NCBI RefSeq assembly: GCF_014287895.1
Contig: NZ_JACOPP010000002.1
Location: 186,001 to 250,000, forward strand
DNA from: Lawsonibacter hominis
Lineage (GTDB): Bacteria; Bacillota; Clostridia; Oscillospirales; Oscillospiraceae
Direction of reading: 5' to 3'
DNA: 64,000 bases
The notes under the pieces: generated by a model
Databases searched by the model: none
What the model saw: only the letters and a program-made list of their open reading frames with translations
What the model was told of the DNA's origin: nothing
Shown: one piece after another, positions 32,397-41,017 of the stretch
Layout: each line of letters opens with the position of its first letter
How positions within the stretch are numbered: position 1 is the stretch's first letter
Position numbers and translations under genes: made by a program

Positions 32397-33104
32397 TCAC
32401 TTTTCCTGCAAAAGTGCAATTTCTTCTCCGGTCAGCCGCCGCCAGCGGCCGCTGGGGAGCGCGCCCAGCGCCAGCGCGCCCTCCCGGACCCGCACCAGGC
32501 GCTTCACCGTTAGCCCGGCCGCATCGCACATACGCCGGACCTGACGGTTTTTCCCCTCGTGGATCACCACGGACAAAACGTCTCCCCGGGGCGTCTGCTC
32601 CAGCAGCGTCACCCTTGCAGGACGAAGGGGAACGCCGTCCAGAGACATGGGGCCGCGCAGAACGGGCAGCCCCGCCGCCGTATCCCCGTTTACCCATACC
32701 CGGTATTCCTTTTCCACCTCATGGCTGGGATGGGTCAGCCTATGGGTCAGCGCCCCGTCGTCGGTCATCAGCAGCAGGCCCTCGGAGTCCAGGTCCAGCC
32801 GCCCCACGGGCCACACCCGCGCCCCGCAGGAGCGCACCAGCTCCGCTACGGTCCGTCTCCCCTTCTCGTCGGAGAGGGTGGTCACGTATCCCCGCGGCTT
32901 GTGAAGCATCAGATAGGTGCGCGCCTGAGGCCGCGTCAGGCTCCGTCCGTCCAGTCGGATATCGTCCCGCTCCGGGTCGGCCTTGTCCCCCACCCGGGCA
33001 GGCATTCCGTTGACGGTCACCCGGCCGGCGGAGAGATAGCACTCTGCCGTCCGGCGGGAGGCCGCCCCGCAGGCGGATAAAATTTTTTGCAGGCGTTCCT
33101 CCAT
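32397..33104 (-). CDS. rluB: Large-subunit rRNA pseudouridine synthase RluB type
   Basis: The 235-residue product has an N-terminal S4 domain (RLQKILSACGAASRRTAECYL) and the RsuA-family catalytic segment VGRLDLDSEGLLLMTDDGAL near residue 97 with the active aspartate, and KNRQVRRMCDAAGLTVKRLVR near 188. This fits RluB, which modifies 23S rRNA helix 89-90. It lies downstream of dacF and gerW as in Bacillus (dacB-spmA-spmB-rluB), although spmA and spmB are absent here. Confidence 0.9.
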   Translation of the reverse strand: MEERLQKILSACGAASRRTAECYLSAGRVTVNGMPARVGDKADPERDDIRLDGRSLTRPQARTYLMLHKPRGYVTTLSDEKGRRTVAELVRSCGARVWPVGRLDLDSEGLLLMTDDGALTHRLTHPSHEVEKEYRVWVNGDTAAGLPVLRGPMSLDGVPLRPARVTLLEQTPRGDVLSVVIHEGKNRQVRRMCDAAGLTVKRLVRVREGALALGALPSGRWRRLTGEEIALLQEK

Positions 33105-33167
33105 GGCCCGTTCCTTTCTATGTAAAGGCCCCTTCTTCCGCGAAATGGAGCCTTTGAATCCGAACGC

Positions 33168-34268
33168 TCACCTTCCGAACCAATCCCACAGCCGTTTTAT
33201 CAGACCGGCCGGACCCGAGCGGTCGTCCCGGACGTCCCGGCTGTAGCACAGCGGGAGGTCTCCCACCAGTTCGCCGCCCAGATAAACGCGCAGGCGGCCG
33301 GCCTCCGCACCGGCGGTCACCGGGGCCTGCACCTGCTGCGGCAGCTGGAGCTCCGTCCGGAGTTCCTCTCCCCTGGCCAGCGGATAGGCCAGGCCCTCGG
33401 CCGCCTGCACCGATACCAGGCGGCATAAACTGCCCTGTACCGGAAGACTGCCGCAGATCTGCCCCGCCTGTACCAGGACCTGTCTGGAATAAGCGGTAAA
33501 GCCGTAGTCCAGCAGAGCCGCATGGTCGTTCCAGTCGTCCGGATCGTTGAGGGTGACTGCAATGAGCTGCCGCCCATTCCGCTCCGCGCTGGAGACCAGG
33601 GTGCGCCCCGCCTTTTCTGTGTAGCCGGTCTTCATCCCGGTACAGCCTTCGTAGCGCCAAAGCAGCCGGTTGTGGTTGGTGAGGCTCCGCCCCCCGATGG
33701 TAATGGTGCGGGTGCTCACGATCCGGGCCAGCGGTTCCGACGCCAGCACCGCCCGCGCCAGAAGCGCCATGTCGGCAGCCGAGGAATAGTGCCCTGCCTC
33801 GTTCAGGCCGCTGGGATTGGTAAAATGCGTGTGTTCCATTCCCAGCGCGACGGCTTTGTCGTTCATCCAGCCCACGAAGGTCTCCGTATCTCCCCCGCAG
33901 AAGCCCGCCACCGCCAGAGCCGCGTCGTTGCCCGAATGAAGCAGCAGGCCGTAGAGCAGCGCTTCCATCGTAATCTGTTCTCCGGCACGCAGGTAGAGCG
34001 AGGAGCCTTCCGCCCCCGTCCATTCCGGCTTGATGGTCACCACCCGCCCCAGCTCCGGCTGGGCCTGGACCGCCACCAGGGCGGTCATCAGCTTGGTAAT
34101 ACTGGCAATGAGCCGCTCCTCGTCCGGGTTCTTGGCGTAAAGTACGCGCCCGCTCTCGCCGTCCACCAGGATGGCGGCGGAGGCCGACACGCAGGGCGCC
34201 GCCTCCGCCGCCCGGGCGGGTGGGCACAGCAGGAGCAGGGACAGCAGGAGCGGCAGGATCCGTTTCAA
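33168..34268 (-). CDS. D-alanyl-D-alanine carboxypeptidase (penicillin-binding protein 5/DacF type)
   Basis: This enzyme trims the terminal D-Ala from peptidoglycan stem peptides. The 366-residue product has a signal peptide (MKRILPLLLSLLLLCPPARA). The catalytic motifs are SITK (Ser56-Lys59), SGN (112-114) and KTG (213-215, MKTGYTEKAGRTL). A PBP5 beta-domain and an amphipathic C-terminus (LIKRLWDWFGR) for membrane attachment follow. It is clustered with gerW, scpA and scpB, so a sporulation role like that of DacB or DacF is plausible but not provable. Confidence 0.92.
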   Translation of the reverse strand: MKRILPLLLSLLLLCPPARAAEAAPCVSASAAILVDGESGRVLYAKNPDEERLIASITKLMTALVAVQAQPELGRVVTIKPEWTGAEGSSLYLRAGEQITMEALLYGLLLHSGNDAALAVAGFCGGDTETFVGWMNDKAVALGMEHTHFTNPSGLNEAGHYSSAADMALLARAVLASEPLARIVSTRTITIGGRSLTNHNRLLWRYEGCTGMKTGYTEKAGRTLVSSAERNGRQLIAVTLNDPDDWNDHAALLDYGFTAYSRQVLVQAGQICGSLPVQGSLCRLVSVQAAEGLAYPLARGEELRTELQLPQQVQAPVTAGAEAGRLRVYLGGELVGDLPLCYSRDVRDDRSGPAGLIKRLWDWFGR

Positions 34269-34308
34269 AAAGCATCACCTCGAACAAGCGATGCCGTCAG
34301 TATATGCC

Positions 34309-34716
34309 TCAGAAGGACTCTTTATCCCCCTTGTCCTGCTGCTTCTCAAGGAAGCCGGTGACCTTGTCGATCACGTCGGGCACCATCTCCACCACCCGGT
34401 CCACCGTGCTGGCCGGCGGCGGCGCCACGGGCAGGAGCTTGACCGTATCCCCCTTCACGATCAGGAAGGCCACAGGAGACAGGTTCATGCCCGCCCCGCC
34501 GCCGCCGCCGAAGGCGTTGTCCTCTTCCGGCTTCTGGTTTTTGGTCGTAAAGTCGCTGCCGCCGGAGGCAAAGCCCACGCTGAGCTTGGAGACGGGGATG
34601 ATCGTGACCCCATCCGCCTGAATGGGCTGGCCGATGATGGTGTTTACGTCCGCGATCTCGCGGATCTTCTGCATGGTGGTGGTCATCAAATCTCCGATGG
34701 GATGCTGCTTTTCCAT
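34309..34716 (-). CDS. gerW: GerW-family sporulation protein (YtfJ)
   Basis: GerW/YtfJ is needed for normal spore germination in Bacillus. The 135-residue product starts MEKQHPIGDLMTTTMQKIRE and contains the conserved GTTIIPVSKLSVGFA-like segment (DGVTIIPVSKLSVGFASGGS near residue 37) and the Gly-rich GGGGGAGMNLSPVAFLI near 70. The start at 34714-34716 is nine bases after GAGG; upstream codons in frame are unsupported. It lies between DUF2953 and the carboxypeptidase, a standard clostridial order. Confidence 0.9.
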   Translation of the reverse strand: MEKQHPIGDLMTTTMQKIREIADVNTIIGQPIQADGVTIIPVSKLSVGFASGGSDFTTKNQKPEEDNAFGGGGGAGMNLSPVAFLIVKGDTVKLLPVAPPPASTVDRVVEMVPDVIDKVTGFLEKQQDKGDKESF

Positions 34717-34880
34717 GTTTAACCGCCTCTTTCTGTATTGGTTGAAGTTTTTCACAGGCCGCGCCGCAGCGGGCCGCCTGCGGCTCTTTGCCGGGCGCTT
34801 GCCCCGCAGCTTTATGGGGAACGCCGGAAGCGCATTCCGTATTCCGGACGTTCCGCGCCTTCTTCTGACGCAAACGGTCC

Positions 34881-35510
34881 TCAGGAATCGCTCTTGGCGA
34901 GGGGCGCGGCGCCGGTCTTATGTTCCGCCTTATATTCTGCGAACAGGCGCAAAAACCGCACCGTCAGTCGTATCCCCATGTGCAGCGCCGTTCCGATGCT
35001 CAGGGTGAGCTGCGCAAACAGCACAACGGTGGGGCGCTGCGCCTGAAAGTCCACCCTTGTACGGATACACCGTTGCTGCACATTGAAATTTTGCTCGATC
35101 AGAGGCCAAATCATACCGAGGAATGCGTTTGCTCCGCCGAACGCCATGGCCGCCGCCGCCGGGTCCGCCGCCGCCACCGTCAGATCCAGCCGGAGCACGT
35201 CGATGCGGATCTTGCGCTTCATGCGCCCCGCGGCCTCCGCAATCAGCGGCAAGAATTTTTTCACCAGAGCCACTGAGCCTCCCTTTGGGGCCGGTTCCTT
35301 GGCTGCGGCGCCGTTCTTTTTTCTTTTTTTTCGCGCGGACCCGGCTTTTGTCCCGTTTCCTCTGCGGGGGAAGACCGTAAGCAGGAAGGGGCCCGTCTTG
35401 ACACGGACCGTCACGCCGGAGGCGGCGTACTCCACCTGCGCCCCCAATCGAACGAAGGACAGCAGTACCAGTACCAGCAGAACGATTCCCAGTATGAACA
35501 GCGCCTTCAC
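34881..35510 (-). CDS. DUF2953 domain protein
   Basis: The 209-residue product starts with a GTG (35508-35510) five bases after the scpB stop and has one N-terminal membrane segment (KALFILGIVLLVLVLLSFVR). A Lys-rich stretch (ARKKRKKNGAAAKEPAPKG, about residues 60-80) and the DUF2953 core (ADPAAAAMAFGGANAFLGMI then NVQQRCIRTRVDFQAQRPT) follow. The function is unknown; the family often lies between scpB and gerW in spore formers, suggesting a sporulation link. Confidence 0.8.
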   Translation of the reverse strand: MKALFILGIVLLVLVLLSFVRLGAQVEYAASGVTVRVKTGPFLLTVFPRRGNGTKAGSARKKRKKNGAAAKEPAPKGGSVALVKKFLPLIAEAAGRMKRKIRIDVLRLDLTVAAADPAAAAMAFGGANAFLGMIWPLIEQNFNVQQRCIRTRVDFQAQRPTVVLFAQLTLSIGTALHMGIRLTVRFLRLFAEYKAEHKTGAAPLAKSDS

Positions 35511-35515
35511 CGGTC

Positions 35516-36178
35516 TTACGCCTCCTCCTCCGCCCGTGCCAGCACCTGAGCCGCCTGGGCCAGCTCTTCTTCCGTGGTCTCTGTCTGGGCGGCATTTTCC
35601 GCCCGGCCGGCCCGCAGCCGCTCCACCGCCGCCTGCATCTCCAGGGTAATCTGCCCGTCCTCCGGGCCGGCGTTGGGCAGCTCGGGCAGCTCCTCCAGGC
35701 TGGACAGTCCGAAGCAGCGCAGGAAATTCTGGGTGGTGCGGTACTGAATGGGCCGTCCCGGCACTGCCAGACGGCCGCATTCCTCGATCAGCTCCCGCTC
35801 CAACAGCAGTCCCACCGTGTAGGAGCTATCCACGCCGCGCACCTGGTCCACATAAGCCCGCGTAGCGGGCTGGTAATAGGCGATGACGGCAAGCACCTCC
35901 AGCGCAGGCTGGGACAGGCGGGCGGGCTTGCGGCTCTCAAAGGCCCGGCGGATGGGAGCTGCAAACTCCGGCGCGGAACAGAGCTGATAGCTGTTCTCCA
36001 TCCGCAGCAGGCGGATGCCCCGGCGCTCATAGCTGTAGTAGTCGGCCAGGCGCTTGCACACGGCGTCCGCCGTGGCCTTGTCGATCTCCAGCGCCAGGCA
36101 GATGCGTTCCACGCCCACCGGCTCCCCGGCGGCAAAGAGGATGCCCTCAATGGCCGATTCGATCTCCTTCAATTCCAT
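35516..36178 (-). CDS. scpB: Segregation and condensation protein B
   Basis: ScpB is the winged-helix partner of ScpA and SMC in chromosome condensation. The 220-residue product starts MELKEIESAIEGILFAAGEP and contains the family block LSQPALEVLAVIAYYQPATRAYVDQVRGVDS near residues 85-120. The last 45 residues are an acidic tail (QTETTEEELAQAAQVLARAE). scpA is upstream with a 110-base gap, longer than the usual overlap of these genes. Confidence 0.95.
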   Translation of the reverse strand: MELKEIESAIEGILFAAGEPVGVERICLALEIDKATADAVCKRLADYYSYERRGIRLLRMENSYQLCSAPEFAAPIRRAFESRKPARLSQPALEVLAVIAYYQPATRAYVDQVRGVDSSYTVGLLLERELIEECGRLAVPGRPIQYRTTQNFLRCFGLSSLEELPELPNAGPEDGQITLEMQAAVERLRAGRAENAAQTETTEEELAQAAQVLARAEEEA

Positions 36179-36288
36179 ATCTTACCCCCGATCCGGCGTG
36201 TTCGATACGCTTTTTTCCTTCAAAATCACGGATTCCACACGCTCTGCGCTCTAAAAACAGCGGAAGCTCTTTTTCATGAAGATTCGGA

Positions 36289-37095
36289 TCAAAGATCAGT
36301 GGAAACTTCCAACGTCCGGTCGGCCTCCCCGTCGATACAGGTAACCGTACAGTCGGACGCTGTGCCCGCCAGGCGCAGCCGCCTGGCCCGGCACAGCTCC
36401 AGCACGGCAATAAAGGTGGCCACGATCTCCGAACGGCTGCGGTTGCCCTGGAACAAGGTCCGAAAACGGGTCACGCCGAACTGGACCAGCCGCCGGAGGA
36501 TCTCTCCGGCCTTATCGGCCACCGGATAGGGCTCCCGGCCCACGATGCCCTCGAAGGCCGCCATGGGAGGCGGCATCTTATGGTCTACCCGCTCCAGCAC
36601 CGCCGTCATCGCCCGCAGGAGATCATCCTTCTGGTGGACGTAGCGGTAGCTTTTGTCCGCCGGTATAGGCTCGGGCACCTTGGCAATATAATCCCGGCCG
36701 ATGGCGTAGCGGTCGGACAGCTCCGGGATGACCGCCTTGATCCGTGCAAAATTCTCGTGGCGCTGGTGCTCCTCCAGCGAGGCGATGAGCTGTTCCATCT
36801 CGCTCAGGGCCTCCTCGTCGTGGATGGACAGGAGCATCCTGGTCTTGATGAAAACCAGATGGGCCGCCATGGTGACGAATTCGCTGGCCACCTCCAGATC
36901 CAACTCCTTGCGCTGGTCCATCCACGCCAGATACTGGTCCAGAATGAGGGAGATCTGGATATCCTTGATCTCCATCTTATTTTTGGAGAGCAGATGCAGG
37001 ATCAGATCCAGCGGGCCGTTGAAGTCCTCCAGATCCTCGTCCCTGGCCCGGACCACCTTTTCCAGATGAAAAATCGGCGTTTCGATGGGGCTCAC
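36289..37095 (-). CDS. scpA: Segregation and condensation protein A
   Basis: ScpA is the kleisin that bridges SMC heads. The 268-residue product has the N-terminal SMC-binding region (EDFNGPLDLILHLLSKNKMEIKDI near residue 23) and the C-terminal winged helix (TRFRTLFQGNRSRSEIVATFIAVLELCR near 210). The start is a GTG at 37093-37095 immediately after the site-2 protease stop, with no well-spaced ribosome site, so translation is likely coupled to that gene. Length is normal. Confidence 0.93.
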   Translation of the reverse strand: MSPIETPIFHLEKVVRARDEDLEDFNGPLDLILHLLSKNKMEIKDIQISLILDQYLAWMDQRKELDLEVASEFVTMAAHLVFIKTRMLLSIHDEEALSEMEQLIASLEEHQRHENFARIKAVIPELSDRYAIGRDYIAKVPEPIPADKSYRYVHQKDDLLRAMTAVLERVDHKMPPPMAAFEGIVGREPYPVADKAGEILRRLVQFGVTRFRTLFQGNRSRSEIVATFIAVLELCRARRLRLAGTASDCTVTCIDGEADRTLEVSTDL

Positions 37096-37096
37096 C

Positions 37097-37777
37097 TCAT
37101 AACAGATTCAAAATCACAGATGCATTCCGGCTGACCAGCAGCCAGTCCAGCGACATGCCCGTGGCCGAACAGAACAGCTGGAGCACATGCGTCATCAGGA
37201 AGGACAGCGGCGTATCGAACACGCCGGAGACGACCAGCAGGATCATCACGATCATCACATAGCGCTCATAACGCAGAATGGTGTGGTAGATCCGGTCGGG
37301 CAGCAGGGCAAACAGGATCTTCGAGCCGTCCAGCGGGGAGATGGGGATCAGGTTAAAAAGCCCCATGCCTGTGCCCAGAAGCGCCAGATTGGACAAAACG
37401 CACAGTCCCAGCAGGCTGGCGTGGTTCAGCGGAGCAAAGCGATAAATCAGGGCGCTTCCCCCCACCGCAGCGAAGGCCAGCAGAAAATTGCAGGCGGGTC
37501 CCGCCAGGGCGGTGAGCGCCATGCCGCGTTTGGGGTGTTTAAAGTAACGCATGTCCACCGGAACCGGCTTTGCCCACCCCACCCGGGCCACCACCATCAT
37601 GATCAGTCCTACCGGGTCCAGGTGTTTTATCGGGTTGAGGGTGAGCCGTCCGGCGTTTTTCGCGGTGGGGTCCCCCAGGCGCCAGGCCGCAAAGCCGTGG
37701 GAGAGCTCGTGGAGGGTGATGTTCAGCAGGGCCGCCGCCACGCTGATCAGAAGAGTCGCCAGTCCCCACCAGTCCAT
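37097..37777 (-). CDS. Site-2 protease family zinc metalloprotease (M50)
   Basis: This is an intramembrane metalloprotease of the S2P type. The 226-residue product, counted from the ATG at 37775-37777, has HELSH in LNITLHELSHGFAAWRLGD near residue 21. The C-terminal LDG motif is in FNLIPISPLDGSKILFAL near 143, and there are about six membrane segments. A TTG at 37805-37807 after GGGGG is an alternative start, adding ten residues. It lies upstream of scpA, as in many Clostridia. The substrate is unknown. Confidence 0.88.
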   Translation of the reverse strand: MDWWGLATLLISVAAALLNITLHELSHGFAAWRLGDPTAKNAGRLTLNPIKHLDPVGLIMMVVARVGWAKPVPVDMRYFKHPKRGMALTALAGPACNFLLAFAAVGGSALIYRFAPLNHASLLGLCVLSNLALLGTGMGLFNLIPISPLDGSKILFALLPDRIYHTILRYERYVMIVMILLVVSGVFDTPLSFLMTHVLQLFCSATGMSLDWLLVSRNASVILNLL

Positions 37778-37809
37778 ATTGCTGCGAAAATCTGAGAAAG
37801 CGCTCAAGC

Positions 37810-38508
37810 TCAGGCCCCCAATGTCAATTTTTCCTTCAGCCGCGCGAGTTCTCCGTCGGTCAGGTCCAGCCAGCGCAGATACTCCAGAACGGTGCCGTGC
37901 CGCGTCTCCAGCAGGGTCAGGCATTCCTCCAGATATTCCGGCCGGGAGCGGCCGATGAACGCCGCCGCCTCCGGGTGCTCCCGGCGGATGCGCCGGACCG
38001 TCTCCCGTATGTACAGCTCCGTCATCTGGTAGTCGGCCAACACATCGCTCCGCTCCACGCCGGCCAGGCTCAAAAGCAATGCGGCGATGCAGCCCGTGCG
38101 GTCTTTGCCCGCCGTACAGTGAAACAACACGCCCCCCTCGGCCTGTGCAATGAGCCGCAGGACCCTGGCGGGATTTTCCCTCCGTTCCAGCATCGCAAAA
38201 TAGCCTCGCCCGATGTCGGACTCTTCGTTGGGCAGCTTCTCTCCGCCGACCATGGAAACGTGGTGATAAGCAAAACCGGGAATCCTGCTCAGCTCATCCG
38301 GCCTGCGCTCCAGCTCCCCATCGCTGCGCAGGTCGATAACGGTCCTTACGCCTCGTTCCAGCAGCCATCCGGCGTCCGCCTCCGACAGCCCCAGGGGATT
38401 GTCCCCCCGCAGCAGGCGGCCCCAGGCGGTATGTCCTCCGCCGGGCAGCGGATATCCTCCAAGATCCCGCAGATTCATCATATTCCCCAGAGGGATACGG
38501 CGCAGCAT
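37810..38508 (-). CDS. Tyrosine-type protein phosphatase (PF13350)
   Basis: The 232-residue product has the phosphatase signature FHCTAGKDRTG with nucleophile Cys131 and the family N-terminus NLRDLGGYPLPGG near residue 12, followed by GRLLRGDNPLGLS. Relatives dephosphorylate phosphotyrosine or phosphoinositides; the target here is unknown. The ATG at 38506-38508 is ten bases after GGAG; an upstream TTG is less well placed. The gene heads the run site-2 protease-scpA-scpB. Confidence 0.86.
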   Translation of the reverse strand: MLRRIPLGNMMNLRDLGGYPLPGGGHTAWGRLLRGDNPLGLSEADAGWLLERGVRTVIDLRSDGELERRPDELSRIPGFAYHHVSMVGGEKLPNEESDIGRGYFAMLERRENPARVLRLIAQAEGGVLFHCTAGKDRTGCIAALLLSLAGVERSDVLADYQMTELYIRETVRRIRREHPEAAAFIGRSRPEYLEECLTLLETRHGTVLEYLRWLDLTDGELARLKEKLTLGA

Positions 38509-38578
38509 AGGCAATTCACTCCAACGATTGATACAGATTGTAGTATTATATCAAATTCCATTTCAAAACACAAGCGGC

Positions 38579-38613
38579 GGCCCGATGTCCCGGCACGGCC
38601 CGACGTCCCGGCA
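38579..38613. repeat. Imperfect tandem repeat, two copies of 17 bases
   Basis: GGCCCGATGTCCCGGCA (38579-38595) is followed after one base by GGCCCGACGTCCCGGCA (38597-38613), differing at one position. It lies in the intergenic region between glmS and the phosphatase gene, just beside a strong hairpin. Confidence 0.7.
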
Positions 38614-38638
38614 GGGCAGCATACGCTCGGAAACAGCC

Positions 38639-38670
38639 GCGGCCCCGGCGGAGTACACCGCCGGGGCCGC
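38639..38670. terminator. Strong hairpin between glmS and the phosphatase gene
   Basis: A 13-bp perfect stem GCGGCCCCGGCGG/CCGCCGGGGCCGC with a 6-base loop lies ten bases after the glmS stop on minus. The long T run (38674-38680) is on the plus-strand side, so as a minus terminator it lacks a T tract; it may work by stem strength alone. Confidence 0.5.
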
Positions 38671-38678
38671 GCGTTTTT

Positions 38679-40520
38679 TTACTCCACCGTGACCGACTTA
38701 GCCAGATTCCGGGGCTTGTCGATGTCGCAGCCGCGCATCAGCGCCACGTAATAGGCAAACAGCTGCAGAGGCACTACCTCCAGGGAGGGCAGCAGCATGG
38801 GGTGGGTATCCGGGATCAGGATGGCATGGTCTACGGTCTTTTGAATCTCGTCGCCCCGGGATTGGGTCGTCAGTCCCAGTACGTCGGCGCCGCGGCTTTT
38901 GACCTCCACCACGTTGCTCATGGTCTTTTCAAACAGGGGACGGTACCCGGCCAAAGCCACCACCAGCGTACCCGGTTCGATGAGCGAGATCGTACCATGC
39001 TTCAATTCCCCGGCGGCGTAGGCCTCCGAATGGATGTAGGAAATCTCCTTCAGCTTCAGGGAACCTTCCAGTCCCACGGCATAGTCGATGTTCCGCCCGA
39101 TGAAAAAGATGGACGGATGGTTGAAATACAGCGAGGCAAAGTACTGGATGTCCTCCCGGTTCTCCAAGATCGCCTCCAGCTTGGTCGGGATGAGCAGCAG
39201 CTCCTCCACAATAGCGTCGTAATCCGCCGCTCGGATGGTCTCCAGCGCCCTGGCACAGTACAGGCCGATCAGGTAGACCAACGCCAGCTGTGTGGAGTAG
39301 GCTTTCGTGGTGGCCACGGCGATCTCCGGTCCGGCCCAGGTGTAGAGCACGTCGTCGCTCTCCCGTGCAATGGTGGAGCCAACCACATTGACGATGGAAA
39401 GTACCCGCGCCCCGAGGCGCTTGGCCTCCCGCATGGCGGCCAGGGTATCGATGGTCTCGCCGGACTGGCTGATGACCAGGGCCAGGGTCTTATCCGTGAC
39501 AATGGGATCGCAGTAGCGGAATTCCGAGGCCAGGGTGACCTCCACCGGCTTGCGCAGCAGCCGCTCCAGCGTGTACTTGGCCGTCATCCCCACATGGTAA
39601 GAGGAGCCGCAGGCAATAATGTAAAGCTTATCCACTTCACGCAGGTAGTCCGGCGTAAGGGACAAATCGTCCAAGACCACCCGCCCATCCTGGATACGTG
39701 GAAAGACCGTATCCCGGAAGGCTTTGGGCTGCTCCATGATCTCCTTGGCCATAAAGTGCTCGTAACCGCCCTTTTCGGCGGCGGAGATCTCCCAATCCAC
39801 GTGGCAGCGCTCCTTCTCCACCGGCTGGAGCAGCGCGTCGTAGACCTGGATCCCGTCGGCGGTCAAAACCGCGATATCCCCGTCGTCCAGATAGGAGACC
39901 TCACGGGTGTACTTGATGACGGCGGTCACATCGGAAGCCAGAAAGTGGAACCCCTTGCCGTAGCCCAGGATCAGCGGACTATCCTTCCGGGCGGCGATCA
40001 GCTCGTCCGGCCGGTCGGCGCAGATGATGCCGAAGGCATAGGCGCCCTGGATGCGGTGGAGCACCTTGACCACCGCGCCCAGCAAATCGTCCTGGCCGTC
40101 CTTATAGTAGTATTCCAGAAGCTGCGCCACCACCTCCGTATCGGTCTCGGAGGCAAAGTGTACGCCCTGTGCCTGTAAAAACTCCTTGATCTCCACATAA
40201 TTTTCGATAATACCGTTATGGACTACAGCGATCCGGCCGTCCTCACTGACATGGGGGTGGGAGTTCACGTCGGAAGGCTCCCCATGGGTGGCCCAACGGG
40301 TGTGACCCAGTCCCATATGGCCGTGGATGGTCTTGCCGCCGGCCACGATGTCGTCGAGCACCCGCAGGCGTCCCTTGGCCTTGACCACCTGCAGGCCCTC
40401 CTTCGCTCCATAGACTGCGATGCCCGCGGAGTCATAACCCCGATATTCCAGCCGGGCCAGACCGTCCAGCAGGATCGGAGCGGCCTCCTCCCTGCCGATA
40501 AAACCAACGATGCCGCACAT
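38679..40520 (-). CDS. glmS: Glucosamine-6-phosphate synthase (isomerizing)
   Basis: GlmS makes glucosamine-6-phosphate from fructose-6-phosphate and glutamine for cell-wall precursors. The 613-residue product starts MCGIVGFIGREEAAPILLDG with the N-terminal nucleophile cysteine after Met removal, followed by the glutaminase domain. Two SIS domains follow (ISQSGETIDTLAAMREAKRL near residue 350; LAKSVTVE is the usual C-terminus). The start fits the N-terminal nucleophile enzyme. A promoter lies at 40561-40589. The short leader has no room for a glmS ribozyme. Confidence 0.97.
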   Translation of the reverse strand: MCGIVGFIGREEAAPILLDGLARLEYRGYDSAGIAVYGAKEGLQVVKAKGRLRVLDDIVAGGKTIHGHMGLGHTRWATHGEPSDVNSHPHVSEDGRIAVVHNGIIENYVEIKEFLQAQGVHFASETDTEVVAQLLEYYYKDGQDDLLGAVVKVLHRIQGAYAFGIICADRPDELIAARKDSPLILGYGKGFHFLASDVTAVIKYTREVSYLDDGDIAVLTADGIQVYDALLQPVEKERCHVDWEISAAEKGGYEHFMAKEIMEQPKAFRDTVFPRIQDGRVVLDDLSLTPDYLREVDKLYIIACGSSYHVGMTAKYTLERLLRKPVEVTLASEFRYCDPIVTDKTLALVISQSGETIDTLAAMREAKRLGARVLSIVNVVGSTIARESDDVLYTWAGPEIAVATTKAYSTQLALVYLIGLYCARALETIRAADYDAIVEELLLIPTKLEAILENREDIQYFASLYFNHPSIFFIGRNIDYAVGLEGSLKLKEISYIHSEAYAAGELKHGTISLIEPGTLVVALAGYRPLFEKTMSNVVEVKSRGADVLGLTTQSRGDEIQKTVDHAILIPDTHPMLLPSLEVVPLQLFAYYVALMRGCDIDKPRNLAKSVTVE

Positions 40521-40560
40521 AGGCGTATCCTCCTGTGGTATTTGGTATTGGAACCTCCAC

Positions 40561-40589
40561 AGTATACCACGGGCGCTTTCGCGCCGCAA
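40561..40589 (-). promoter_or_regulatory. Probable promoter of glmS
   Basis: Minus-strand TTGCGG (40584-40589) and TATACT (40561-40566) are 17 bases apart, giving a leader of about 35 bases. GGAGG lies close to the start. Confidence 0.55.
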
Positions 40590-40607
40590 TGGGGAAAGAT
40601 GCAAATA

Positions 40608-40874
40608 TTACCGCCTGCGCCCCGTTCCGGTCCGGACCTGTGCGGCCTCCACCAGGATGGTGTCCGCCCCAAAGCGCCGCACGGACGTCCAGGGAAACAC
40701 CGTATCCTCCTCCCGGCCCAAAAGTCCGAACAGGCGCAGCCGCCCCGGCACCACCAGAGCAAGGACCTGCCCGCTGTCCAGATCCACTTCCACGTCCCCC
40801 ACATAGCCGTAGCGGCTGCCGTCCTGTACGTTGATGATCTCCTTATAGCGCAGCTCGGATATCCGGCATTCCAT
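40608..40874 (-). CDS. YlmC/YmxH-family sporulation protein (PRC-barrel)
   Basis: The 88-residue product is a single PRC-barrel domain: ISELRYKEIINVQDGSRYGY, DVEVDLDSGQVLALVVPG and LFGLLGREEDTVFPWTSVRR are typical of the family. Members are widespread in spore formers and lie near sporulation genes, but their molecular role is not established. It is divergent from the AEC transporter and lies upstream of glmS in the same direction. Confidence 0.85.
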   Translation of the reverse strand: MECRISELRYKEIINVQDGSRYGYVGDVEVDLDSGQVLALVVPGRLRLFGLLGREEDTVFPWTSVRRFGADTILVEAAQVRTGTGRRR

Positions 40875-40949
40875 AACGCTCCCTCCCTATGGTTTCATTT
40901 TTATGCGGCCGGTGACGCATTCTATGCGGCTTACTATTTGGTAACTCAC

Positions 40950-40978
40950 TTGTGCTTCCCGGATTTCGACGTTATAAT
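40950..40978 (+). promoter_or_regulatory. Probable promoter of the AEC transporter gene
   Basis: Plus-strand TTGTGC (40950-40955) and TATAAT (40973-40978) with 17-base spacing lie 40 bases before the start codon. Confidence 0.6.
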
Positions 40979-41017
40979 CAAGCTTACCAACTTTTTCGGG
41001 AAGAGGGATACCGCACT

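Noticed and set aside
34346..34873. A minus-strand frame of 175 codons overlapping gerW
   Set aside because: It overlaps gerW in another frame and contains its frame-shifted sequence; the first 45 codons have no family features.
40521..40607. glmS ribozyme upstream of glmS
   Set aside because: The leader from the probable promoter to the ATG is only about 40 bases and the intergenic gap 87 bases, too short for the ribozyme core, and no matching hairpins are seen.
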